Positions 25,768 through 35,091 of a stretch of DNA of 64,000 nt are shown here, one piece after another; the first letter of the stretch is position 1, and the number at the start of each line of letters is the position of its first letter. The DNA comes from Pirellulaceae bacterium (lineage in GTDB: Bacteria; Planctomycetota; Planctomycetia; Pirellulales; Pirellulaceae): the NCBI GenBank assembly GCA_022448315.1, contig JAKVCA010000031.1, forward strand, positions 1 to 64,000, written 5' to 3'. The position numbers and the translations under genes are program-made. The notes beneath the pieces were generated by a model. It was not told the origin of the DNA. It made no database searches and saw nothing but the letters and a program-made list of their open reading frames with translations.

Positions 25768-26323
25768 TCCTGGATCCCTTCTGGTTGAGACTAATGAATT
25801 TAGGATGAATCTCTGACGATGCCGCTGGCGGCGTCGTTCGGTTTTTGGGTTGGCTTCAAATCAGTCCGGTCGGGGGAGGCGTCCCCCGACTCTTCCGGGA
25901 GGTGGAAGTTTATTTTGTCTGAGGTGCAGGTTTTCAGTTGGATTGGGTGAAGCGTTTTTACGGATTTTCCCAATATTTCTAGCATCTTTAACAGACTCCA
26001 GGGATGCAACCCGTTTTTTGTCATTTGAACGAGGAGAACTCCTCATTACCAGCGTCTCTGCCTTGAATCGAAAGGAAGCTCAACAGGTGAAATCGCGGTG
26101 GCCATCACCGATTGAAGTCCTTTACGCTTGGTTTCACTGCAGTAGTTCGACGACCTTACGTTCCGGCGTGAAACCGTGTTTCGGGCTCAAAGGCAACAAG
26201 AACCCCCTCTGCATGGGACATCCAGAATTTGCGTCGGTGCGGGCCTCAGCCGTACCATGGGGCTTGCTGTATGCGACTATGGTCAGGCAGTCGCGCCCCG
26301 AACGTTCACGCGAGGATGAAGCC
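25768..26323. promoter_or_regulatory. Divergent intergenic region with strong hairpins
   Basis: 556 bases between divergently transcribed genes. It holds ACGATGCCGC-TG-GCGGCGTCGT at 25816-25837, a perfect 9-bp hairpin GTCGGGGGA-GGCG-TCCCCCGAC at 25869-25890, and CTTCC-n7-GGAAG at 25892-25908. All are near the minus-strand protease start, so they would lie in its leader. An open frame continues through the region into the plus-strand gene, but it has no coding character and is treated as untranslated. Confidence 0.5.
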
Positions 26324-27757
26324 ATGAGACAGAAGAGTGAAACACATAATAGAGATTGCTCGTTGATTCAGGGGACTCAGAATCGCCGGCAATGGCTCTC
26401 AAACTCGCTCCTCGGCGCAGGGAGCATCGCTCTTTCCGGCCTCCCTTTTCGAACGAACCTCGAAGCGGCGGAACTGTCTCCGGAAGTGCTGTCGTCTTAC
26501 TCGGCTTTCAACGTTAAAAGCGTCGATCGCCGCACCGTGAAACTTCAGTATCGCCCTGTGACTCGCCGGGCAATGGATCGCGAGTTACCTCATTGGCGCT
26601 ACACCGAGATCTGTTCGGTTGAACTCGAAAATGGAACCGTAGGGCATGGTGAGACTCTTCTTTTCTACACTTGGGGGGTACCCTCTGACGAGGCCGTTGG
26701 CTCCTGCTTGGGTAAGAATGCGGCAGCACTCATGTGGAGCGATTCGCTTGGTGCGGGGCTGCAAATGGCCATGTTTGATGCCGTCGCGAAATCGCTCGGC
26801 GTTCCCGTTCATCGCCTACTCGGGCAACAATGTCATTCCAAAACTCCACTGTCATGGTGGAACATCGATATGCCTCCCGCCGATATGGCATCTGAATGTG
26901 CCACGGCGCTGAAACAGGGTTACCTCTCCTACAAGACGAAGGGGCGTCCGTGGTATGACCTTTGGGCGCAGCTTGAGCAGAGCACCAAGGTGGTGCCCGA
27001 TCATTTCAAAATTGACATGGACTTCAACGATACGTTGCTGGACGCCGAGCGGGCGATTCCCATTTTGAAAGAGCTTGAATCGTACCCTCAGGTCGATATT
27101 TATGAGTCGCCCATTCCACAGGGGGACGTTCCCGGAAACAGGGCAATCTGTGATGCGACCAAAGTCAACATCGCGATGCACTACGGCACACCGGATCCCG
27201 ATGTTGTGGTGCGCGAGGGGGCTTGTGATGGCTTCGTGGTGGGCGGCGGCGCCCAGCGAGTGATGCAGGCGGGGCAATTTGCTGGCGAGGTGAACATGCC
27301 GTTTTGGCTGCAGTTGGTAGGTTCAGGGCTCACGGCAGCTTATTCCCTGCACTTTGGAGCGGTTCTCAAACAGGCGACATGGCCGGCCGTCAATTGCCAC
27401 CAGCTTTATGCGCACGATTTGTTGGCCGACTCCCTCAAGGTGATTGATGGTCACGTCGCGGTGCCTGAGACCCCTGGGATTGGATACGAAATCGACTGGG
27501 ATGAGGTCGCTCGACGAGAAGTGCCCCGACCTCTCAAGCGACCCGAACCGCGCAGATTACTTCAAGTGTCCTGGACCGACGGTCGTATCATGGATATCGC
27601 GAGTGATGGCGAAGTGAACTTTGTTTTGCGGCTTGCGATGCAAGGCAAGATGCCCTTCTTCGAGAGAGGGGTGTCCACGAGTGTCGTCGCTGATGATGGA
27701 ACGGCGAAGTGGCAGGAACGATACCTTCGTGCTCAAACGCCCCAAGTCAGGAAGTAA
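26324..27757 (+). CDS. Exported enolase-superfamily (mandelate racemase/muconate cycloisomerase) protein
   Basis: A 477-residue protein with a twin-arginine-like N-terminus (NRRQWLSNSLLGAGSIALSG, about residues 20-40) and an enolase-superfamily body. The Lys-x-Lys motif is Lys204/Lys206 in YKTKGRP. Metal ligands at the first two positions are Asp233 (DMDFND) and Glu261 (YESPIP). At the third position, where most members have Asp or Glu, the sequence is IAMHYG, so the site looks incomplete. The start at 26324 has GAGG 8 bases upstream and gives the export signal; a longer frame from 25850 is not supported. The family abstracts protons next to carboxylates; the substrate is unknown. Confidence 0.85.
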   Translation: MRQKSETHNRDCSLIQGTQNRRQWLSNSLLGAGSIALSGLPFRTNLEAAELSPEVLSSYSAFNVKSVDRRTVKLQYRPVTRRAMDRELPHWRYTEICSVELENGTVGHGETLLFYTWGVPSDEAVGSCLGKNAAALMWSDSLGAGLQMAMFDAVAKSLGVPVHRLLGQQCHSKTPLSWWNIDMPPADMASECATALKQGYLSYKTKGRPWYDLWAQLEQSTKVVPDHFKIDMDFNDTLLDAERAIPILKELESYPQVDIYESPIPQGDVPGNRAICDATKVNIAMHYGTPDPDVVVREGACDGFVVGGGAQRVMQAGQFAGEVNMPFWLQLVGSGLTAAYSLHFGAVLKQATWPAVNCHQLYAHDLLADSLKVIDGHVAVPETPGIGYEIDWDEVARREVPRPLKRPEPRRLLQVSWTDGRIMDIASDGEVNFVLRLAMQGKMPFFERGVSTSVVADDGTAKWQERYLRAQTPQVRK

Positions 27758-27903
27758 GCAGATCCTTGTGGGGGTGGAGGTCAGGTCCATTGAATGCCTG
27801 ACGATCGGTCTCGCGTCATCCTCCATAAATTCAAGTCCGCTCCTCTGCCGGATTTTTTGGAGAGTCGCAGCACGATCCATCATGAAGATTTCAAAGGTGA
27901 TCC

Positions 27904-30201
27904 ATGTCTTTTAGTTCAACGTGGCTCCATCGCATCGTGTGGATGGGGGTCTGTTTTTCGGTGGTGCCTTCTGCGTTCACGCAGGAAGAGTTGGCTCCAG
28001 GAACGAATCAAGTCGGCGTCGAATCGGTGCCCTCGCCCAACTGGTCGGCCGACCTGGCTGACCTTCTGCGGCCGACAATCGTGGAAGTTTCTTACCTAGG
28101 TCGCGAGGGTAAGCGGGAAGGCGTCGGAACGGGGGTCGTGATCGACTCCTCAAGGGGATTGATCGCGACGAATCTTCACGTGATCGGTGAAGCACGCCAG
28201 ATTGTCGTGAAAACGGAAGACGGCAGTCTCCCGGCAGTGCAACAGGTCTGGGCATCGGATCCTCAACTGGACCTTGCCGTATTGAAGGTGAACGCGACGG
28301 GTTTACCGGCGTTGACTCTTGGTGACTCAGACCAGCTCCGAGACGGTCAGCCCGTTTTGGCGATGGGGAATCCCCATGGCTTGCGGTCCAGTGTTGTCGC
28401 TGGCGTGAGTTCCGGAAAACGGATGATGGATGGCAAAAAATTGATCCAACTGGCGATGCCTATCGAACCAGGCAATAGCGGTGGTCCGTTGGTGACTCAA
28501 GAGGGCAAGCTGGTCGGGATCGTTTCACTCAAGTCCAACTTGACAGACAATCTGGGATTTGCAATCGAGGTGAACCAACTCAAGGAGCTGTTGGACCGTC
28601 CAAATCCAATCGATTTGGATCGTTGGCTGACGATTGGCGCGATGAATGCCCAAAAATGGCAAACGTTGGGTGGAGCGACTTGGCGGCAGCAGGGAGGAAA
28701 GATCATTGCCGAGGGGGTGGGGGAAGGTTTTGGTGGTCGTTCCCTCTGCTTAACCACTCGGCCGACGCCAGATGTCCCCTTTGAAATTGAGGTGGATGTT
28801 TTATTGGACGATGAGTCCGGAGCGGCCGGCCTGATCTTTTGCTCGGATGGAGGCGATCAGCATTACGGTTTTTACCCCAGTCAAACGGCTCTGCGATTCA
28901 CTCGTTTTGAGGGTCCCACCGTTTTTCAGTGGAATGTTGTTCGACAACAGGTCTCGCCCCATTATCGAAAAGGTGAGTGGAACCATCTCAAGGTTCGATG
29001 CGAAAAAGAGGGGCGTTTTGTCTGCATGGTCAACGACCGAGTTGTTTTTGAATTGCAGGATCAGCGTCTGTCGGGGCTTCGGGTTGGTATGGCGAAATTC
29101 AGGGACACCCGTGCCCAATTCAAACGCTTTCAGATGGCTGAAGAGATCTCGAGTCGTTCTCCGAGCCCCGCACTTGAGAAAGAGTTGCTGGAACTCATCG
29201 AGGCCCTGCCGCCCTGGCGCGAGATGAAGGTCAAGGCTTTGGAGAGCCTTGGATCTCAATCGCAAGCTTCCCAAGTGGTGATCGATAACCAGGTCCGTGA
29301 GCTTGAACAGAGAGCGGCTGAGCTACGAAAAGTCAGCAAGCAATTGCACCTGCGAAGTTGTCTCGAAGGACTGGCGGACTCGATCGGTACCGACAGTACG
29401 GACCAGTTGGTGAGAGCCTCGCTGTGGATTGCGCGGATTGATGACCCTGAACTGTCCATTGATGCCTACTTGGAGAGCTTAAAAGAAATCAAAGAAGAAC
29501 TTCTGGTGAGAATTGAACCGGAAATGTCACCTCAGGATCGATTGAGGGAGCTAAACAAGTATCTCTACGAGGAAAATGGTTTTCACGGAAGCCGGACGGA
29601 TTACTATCACCGAGCGAATAGTTATCTCAATCGGGTCATCGATGATCGAGAGGGTATTCCGTTGACACTCTCGATACTGTACCTGGATCTCGCGTCGGCA
29701 CTGGGGGTTGAGTTGCAGGGCGTAGGGCTACCCGGGCATTTCCTCCTGCAATGGAACGACGATGAGAAGATTCGTTGGATCGATGCGTTTGATCGAGGCC
29801 GAGCAATTGAGCGGAACGAAGTCCAGGAGTTGGGTCGTGAGACAACTGGATATTGGGATGACGCGTTTTTGAACCCCGTGACCAACCAACAGATGTTGGT
29901 CCGCCTGCTCAGCAACCTTCGGAGTATTGCCGAATCTGAAAAGGCGACGGTTGACCTTGAGAACTACGTAGAAGCGTTGCTCGTTTTGGAACCAGATTCT
30001 GCAGCCTACCGAGGCATGAGGGCCGTGCTGAGGTTCGAAGCCGGACGTCTGACTGCGGCAATCGCCGATCTCGATTGGGTCCTTGAAAATCCGCCACCTG
30101 GAATTGATATCGCGGCGATCATGCAGATGCGTCGACAATTTGCAGAAAGACGCAAGGCGGAACGTGCGGTAACACAGGAGGAACTACCACGCGATCGTTA
30201 A
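27904..30201 (+). CDS. Trypsin-like protease / LamG-like / SirB1-like multidomain protein
   Basis: A 765-residue secreted or periplasmic fusion. After a signal peptide (about 1-26) comes a HtrA-type serine protease domain (about 50-230) with an intact triad: His92 (TNLHVIG), Asp123 (QLDLAVL) and Ser192 (EPGNSGGPL). No PDZ domain follows. Residues about 245-420 resemble a DUF1080/LamG-like concanavalin fold (GEWNHLKVRCEKEGRFVCMV). Residues about 540-690 resemble the SirB1 transglutaminase-like/TPR domain (YYHRANSYLNRVIDDREGIP; GVGLPGHFLLQW), followed by TPR-like helices. This domain order is unusual. It overlaps the convergent lipoprotein gene by 4 bases. The function is not known; a quality-control or processing protease is a guess. 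Confidence 0.85.
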   Translation: MSFSSTWLHRIVWMGVCFSVVPSAFTQEELAPGTNQVGVESVPSPNWSADLADLLRPTIVEVSYLGREGKREGVGTGVVIDSSRGLIATNLHVIGEARQIVVKTEDGSLPAVQQVWASDPQLDLAVLKVNATGLPALTLGDSDQLRDGQPVLAMGNPHGLRSSVVAGVSSGKRMMDGKKLIQLAMPIEPGNSGGPLVTQEGKLVGIVSLKSNLTDNLGFAIEVNQLKELLDRPNPIDLDRWLTIGAMNAQKWQTLGGATWRQQGGKIIAEGVGEGFGGRSLCLTTRPTPDVPFEIEVDVLLDDESGAAGLIFCSDGGDQHYGFYPSQTALRFTRFEGPTVFQWNVVRQQVSPHYRKGEWNHLKVRCEKEGRFVCMVNDRVVFELQDQRLSGLRVGMAKFRDTRAQFKRFQMAEEISSRSPSPALEKELLELIEALPPWREMKVKALESLGSQSQASQVVIDNQVRELEQRAAELRKVSKQLHLRSCLEGLADSIGTDSTDQLVRASLWIARIDDPELSIDAYLESLKEIKEELLVRIEPEMSPQDRLRELNKYLYEENGFHGSRTDYYHRANSYLNRVIDDREGIPLTLSILYLDLASALGVELQGVGLPGHFLLQWNDDEKIRWIDAFDRGRAIERNEVQELGRETTGYWDDAFLNPVTNQQMLVRLLSNLRSIAESEKATVDLENYVEALLVLEPDSAAYRGMRAVLRFEAGRLTAAIADLDWVLENPPPGIDIAAIMQMRRQFAERRKAERAVTQEELPRDR

Positions 30202-31055
30202 TGGGATGACACATCGATATTCGCTCTCTTGTCGAGCGCGGAAGTCTTCAGGTCATTCAGCGTTTCGAGGTGCTTGATCACCGACACTCGGAGGTTCGGA
30301 ATCTCCTGTTCGAGGCGGTGTGCAATTTTTTCCGATTCGCCACGGTCACGAAGCGATCGGAGTTGAGCGGACAACAGGTCTGCCGCTATCGAGTCGGTTC
30401 GGGTCGGCGGTCCTTCCAAAAGGAAATGGACCCATAACCACGATTCGGCATAGGCGAGCTGGTTCATTTCGCCGATGGCGGTCATATTCTCGAGGTGCGT
30501 CAGATCTGGTTGCCAATGGCCTTGAGCCATTTGCTGGGCAAGCAAATCAATGTGCGCGGGATGGACCCCATGTGTTCCTCGTCCGGTTTCGAAGTATTCA
30601 GCGAGGCCTTCGTCCAACCAGAGCGGGAGATTGGGGACTGCGGAGTGGAGATAAGCGTGCGTCACCTCATGGCGAAGGTCTTCAGCCACCTTTTCACCCC
30701 AGTACGCGTAGACACGCAGTCGGGTATCGGACTTGATGAAAAACGCACGCCGTGTCGGCAGAAGCGGATGATGTTCCGCCATGTAGCGATCGTAACAATC
30801 CGCGTCTTTGAACAGGTAAACATCGATCGATTCGTCTGATGGTCGCACGTCCAAAATACGTGAAATATCCAGACGTAGATGGGTAAGTTCTTCGACGAGA
30901 CGGTGCCGCTCTGGAAGTTCAAAATCACTATGGATCATCAGTTGACCCCGTTGAATCAGATCTCGTGAAGGCAATTCCAACGAACGAGTCGTGATGCAAC
31001 CGGTCAGGGAAGTCAGGACCATTGAAAGGATCAAAAGTTCCACGGCGGGACGCAT
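30198..31055 (-). CDS. Lipoprotein with DUF1570-like gluzincin metalloprotease domain
   Basis: A 285-residue protein. The start at 31055 is chosen because it gives a lipoprotein signal (MRPAVELLILSMVLTSLTGC) with Cys20 as the lipidated residue. The zinc motif HEVTH is at residues 129-133, followed by LWLDEGLAEYFE, which supplies the distal Glu of the gluzincin pattern. This layout matches the planctomycete DUF1570/peptidase-MA-like group. It probably acts at a membrane face. The gene ends inside the last codons of the convergent protease fusion gene. Confidence 0.82.
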   Translation of the reverse strand: MRPAVELLILSMVLTSLTGCITTRSLELPSRDLIQRGQLMIHSDFELPERHRLVEELTHLRLDISRILDVRPSDESIDVYLFKDADCYDRYMAEHHPLLPTRRAFFIKSDTRLRVYAYWGEKVAEDLRHEVTHAYLHSAVPNLPLWLDEGLAEYFETGRGTHGVHPAHIDLLAQQMAQGHWQPDLTHLENMTAIGEMNQLAYAESWLWVHFLLEGPPTRTDSIAADLLSAQLRSLRDRGESEKIAHRLEQEIPNLRVSVIKHLETLNDLKTSALDKRANIDVSSH

Positions 31056-31455
31056 GCTTGTGTTGTACCTACGCTTGATTAACCACGAATCGACAGGGGA
31101 TGTTTTGTCCGCGACGGGGCAGATCGTATCAGAATGGGTGGACTTCACGAATGCCAAGTCGGCGCCTTCGGTCGCCGCCTTGGCCAAACGCTTGAGTAAA
31201 ACGAAGAAGTTTGATGTGTGCTAGCGGGAAAATTGCTTTTGCGGATGCCTGTTCGATCGAGCATCCGTCGTCGGTCACGAATCATGGCTGGGATTTGAGG
31301 GACGAAGGGGCCTGACTCAAACTGTCAATTCGAGTTACCATATTAGTGATACATGTATCGATCTGCAGATCGACGGCCGCTGTAACCTTGCCCCCCCAAC
31401 CATTGCAGGCCCTGCAGCGCAGCTTGCCTTTGTGAAAAATCTGAATCGACTCAAT
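31056..31455. promoter_or_regulatory. Divergent intergenic region with tandem perfect palindromes
   Basis: 400 bases between the minus-strand lipoprotein and the plus-strand RNase D gene. It contains CGGATGC-n12-GCATCCG at 31242-31267 and two adjoining perfect palindromes, GATACATGTATC at 31348-31359 and CGATCTGCAGATCG at 31359-31372. A near-palindrome TGCAGGCCCTGCAG lies just before the gene start. These look like binding sites for dimeric regulators. No gene is seen. Confidence 0.5.
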
Positions 31456-32730
31456 ATGTCTGAACCTCCGTTACACACCCCCGAGACAGGGACTAGAGCC
31501 AGCAGCTTTGAACCCTTGACGCCGCCCGCCTCATCAAACCATCGTATGATCGTTGAACAGCGAGAATTCGATGACTATTGTGCCGAGCTTGAGTCGGCCG
31601 AGGCGATTGCATTCGATACTGAGTTTGTTTCGGAGGATTGTTATCGGCCAGACCTGTGTTTGATCCAGGTGGCGACCCAAGACGGTTTGGTGGTCATTGA
31701 TCCCAAACCCTTGGATTCTGTGGACCGATTCTGGCAGGTCATTATCGAGGGTGATCACGAGACCATTGTCCACTCTGGACGCGAGGAATTGCGTTTTTGT
31801 CTGCATGCGACCGAAGCCTTGCCCAAAAAACTGATTGACGTCCAGTTGGCCGCAGGGCTCACCGGGTTGGAGTATCCCGCCGCTTACCGAACCTTGGTCC
31901 ATAAGCTTGTCCACGTCGAATTATCCAAGGCAGAGACTCGAACCAATTGGCGTGCTCGTCCGTTGACAGAAGGGCAAATCGGCTACGCGTTGACGGACGT
32001 TGATCATCTGATCCCGCTGAGAAATGAACTCTTCAAACGACTGGCGCGGCTGGATCGTGTGCAGTGTTGTTATGAAGAAACCGAGATTTGGGCGCGAGGT
32101 GTCCAGCGGGCAGAGATGGTGGATCCGTGGCGAAGAGTCGGTGGTTCCGGAGGTTTAAATCCAAAAGGTCTCGCCATTGTCAAAGCGGTTTGGGAATGGC
32201 GAGAGGAAACGGCCAGCCGGCGAAATTGTCCGGCAAGACGAGTTCTTCGAGACGACCTGGTCGTGGAACTCGCAAAGCGTAGTTCGCACAATCTATCCAA
32301 GATAAAGAACATCCGCGGATTTGATCGGGGTGACTTGAAACGGCATCTGGATGAGATCTCTTCCCGAATCGAATCGGTCCTCAATTCGTCGCCCTCAACT
32401 TGGCCGAGGCCCCGGAATCAACGGCCTTCCGGCCCCTCGTTGGGCCTTTTGGTGCAGTTTCTCCAAACCGCTTTGGGATGCATCTGCCGCGAGAAAAAAA
32501 TCGCGACCTCCATCGTCGGGACCAGTCAGGACCTTCGGGATTTCGTCGCTTTTCGCCTCGGTTTGTCCGACCAGATTGCAGAGCAGGATGTGTCACTCCT
32601 GCAGGGATGGCGACAAAAGCTCGTCTCCGACCTTTTGGATCAATTGCTTCGAGGCGAGATATCGATCGGTGTCGATAATCCCAAGGCCGATCAACCACTG
32701 CGATTGTTTGGCCCAATTGAGGAAGAGTAA
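31456..32730 (+). CDS. rnd: Ribonuclease D-family 3'-5' exonuclease with HRDC domain
   Basis: A 424-residue DEDDy exonuclease that trims structured RNA 3' ends, chiefly tRNA precursors. Exo I is AIAFDTEFVSED, Exo II lies around SGREELRF, and Exo III is YALTDVDHL. An HRDC helical domain follows (about residues 225-300, KAVWEWREETASRRNCPAR). The start is uncertain: GTG at 31432, ATG at 31456 and ATG at 31546 (just before the domain) are all in frame with weak ribosome binding sites. The C-terminal 120 residues are a variable extension. Confidence 0.9.
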   Translation: MSEPPLHTPETGTRASSFEPLTPPASSNHRMIVEQREFDDYCAELESAEAIAFDTEFVSEDCYRPDLCLIQVATQDGLVVIDPKPLDSVDRFWQVIIEGDHETIVHSGREELRFCLHATEALPKKLIDVQLAAGLTGLEYPAAYRTLVHKLVHVELSKAETRTNWRARPLTEGQIGYALTDVDHLIPLRNELFKRLARLDRVQCCYEETEIWARGVQRAEMVDPWRRVGGSGGLNPKGLAIVKAVWEWREETASRRNCPARRVLRDDLVVELAKRSSHNLSKIKNIRGFDRGDLKRHLDEISSRIESVLNSSPSTWPRPRNQRPSGPSLGLLVQFLQTALGCICREKKIATSIVGTSQDLRDFVAFRLGLSDQIAEQDVSLLQGWRQKLVSDLLDQLLRGEISIGVDNPKADQPLRLFGPIEEE

Positions 32731-32900
32731 GCGAAGGGCGACCGGTCTGGCCATGCGGTCGAGGAATCATGGGCTTCGTTGTTTCTAAGCCACAGTTTCT
32801 TAACCACAGCGGTTATCCGTCCTGCGCACTCTCCTCTGCCAATTCGGGCCTGACATGCCCCTGCCGTCAACCGCTCGCGATGACGTGGCCAGTCGGGTGC

Positions 32901-33911
<1,011 letters not shown>

Positions 33912-34139
33912 TCATTCCTGCTTTGAGGATGCGGATAAACGCCTAACGCATGATGCTAGTGGACATTAGACGCTGATCCAAGCCCAGAGATTCACCCTCA
34001 TTCAACCCCGCGACGCCTTGACGAATGCAGATGTTCCAGTGACGATGGTCATCCCGTTCAGCGTTGGATGCGGAGGCTGGGCTCTCACATCGTGGACTGG
34101 AACAGGTCGATCCTCACCGTTTTAGGAACATCATCATCC

Positions 34140-34628
34140 ATGTCTGGTTCAATGTTTGGTCAACGGATCTCCGTGGAGCAAGTGGAAGAAGGTCAGGAAC
34201 TGGCACCAAAGTTCGATGCGCAGGGGTTGATTCCCGTGATCACCACAGATTTCACCTCAGGTGAACTATTGATGCATGGTTACATGAACGAGGAGGCTCT
34301 TCGAAAGACCATTGAACTTGGTGAAGCGGTGTATTACAGCCGAAGCCGAAAAACGCTTTGGTACAAGGGTGCGACGAGTGGACTCGTTCAAACCATTCGT
34401 GAAATGAGAATCGACGACGATCAGGATGCCGTCTGGTTGCGTGTGGATGTGGCCGGTGGAGCCAGTTGTCACGTCGGTTATCGCTCGTGTTTTTACCGTA
34501 AGGTTCCGACAGGTGATCAGGTGACCGAGGGCAATACAGAGCCGCTTAGTCTAGAATTCACTGAGAGTGAAAAAGTGTTTGACCCCAAAAAGGTTTATGG
34601 GGATGCCCCCAATCCAACGCAACTTTAG
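34140..34628 (+). CDS. hisI: Phosphoribosyl-AMP cyclohydrolase
   Basis: A 162-residue histidine biosynthesis enzyme that opens the adenine ring of PR-AMP. Family motifs are [28 protein letters not shown], and a zinc-binding [13 protein letters not shown] with three cysteine/histidine ligands. The start at 34140 is set by AGGA 9 bases upstream; 34152 is also possible. The C-terminal 30 residues beyond the core are hydrophilic. It is a stand-alone HisI, not fused to HisE, and no other his gene is in the window. Confidence 0.95.
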   Translation: MSGSMFGQRISVEQVEEGQELAPKFDAQGLIPVITTDFTSGELLMHGYMNEEALRKTIELGEAVYYSRSRKTLWYKGATSGLVQTIREMRIDDDQDAVWLRVDVAGGASCHVGYRSCFYRKVPTGDQVTEGNTEPLSLEFTESEKVFDPKKVYGDAPNPTQL

Positions 34629-35091
34629 TGGTGACTCAAGTGTCTCTCCCGTCTAGGGGTGAGGCTCTAGGCAATTTCACCCGTCACCTGTCGACCGAAA
34701 ATTGGCGACCGACGGCGGAATCTGGCGGCCTCCAGCGTGGAACTCGATATTTCGGAATGCGGGCTGGCAGTTTGCAGTGATCGCAGCGTCTTTGATTTCC
34801 TGTACTGTTTTCCTTCTCTGTTTTCGCTTCCCTGTCCGCAGGATCAAGAATACATTGCCCTTGCCCGCCTGAGCCTTGTGAGTCCATTGAAAAACGGTGC
34901 TCCATCGGACGGGTTCCAAGTTTTTTTCACGAACCCACCTGGATGCCGTCAACTGACTGGTAGTCGCTTGGGGCTTGAGGTAAATTGAGACGCCTCACCG
35001 CATTGATTTTTAGCAGCACCAGTCCACCTGCCATCGGGTAGGACGCAGGGACTTTGCTGTTCCACAGTTTGTATTTCGAAAGGGAGATTCC
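34629..35091. other. Intergenic, no gene seen
   Basis: 463 bases between hisI and the first PQQ-propeller gene. Short open frames on both strands lack domains. The strand direction is the same on both sides, so a promoter for the propeller genes is expected here, but no clear -35/-10 pair was identified by eye. Confidence 0.4.

Noticed and set aside
25869-25890. GC-rich hairpin as a transcription terminator
   Set aside because: No T-tract follows on either strand, and its position upstream of the protease start makes a leader element more likely.
25850-26323. N-terminal extension of the enolase-superfamily gene to position 25850
   Set aside because: The extension lacks coding character, would remove the export signal from the N-terminus, and a good ribosome binding site and start are present at 26324.
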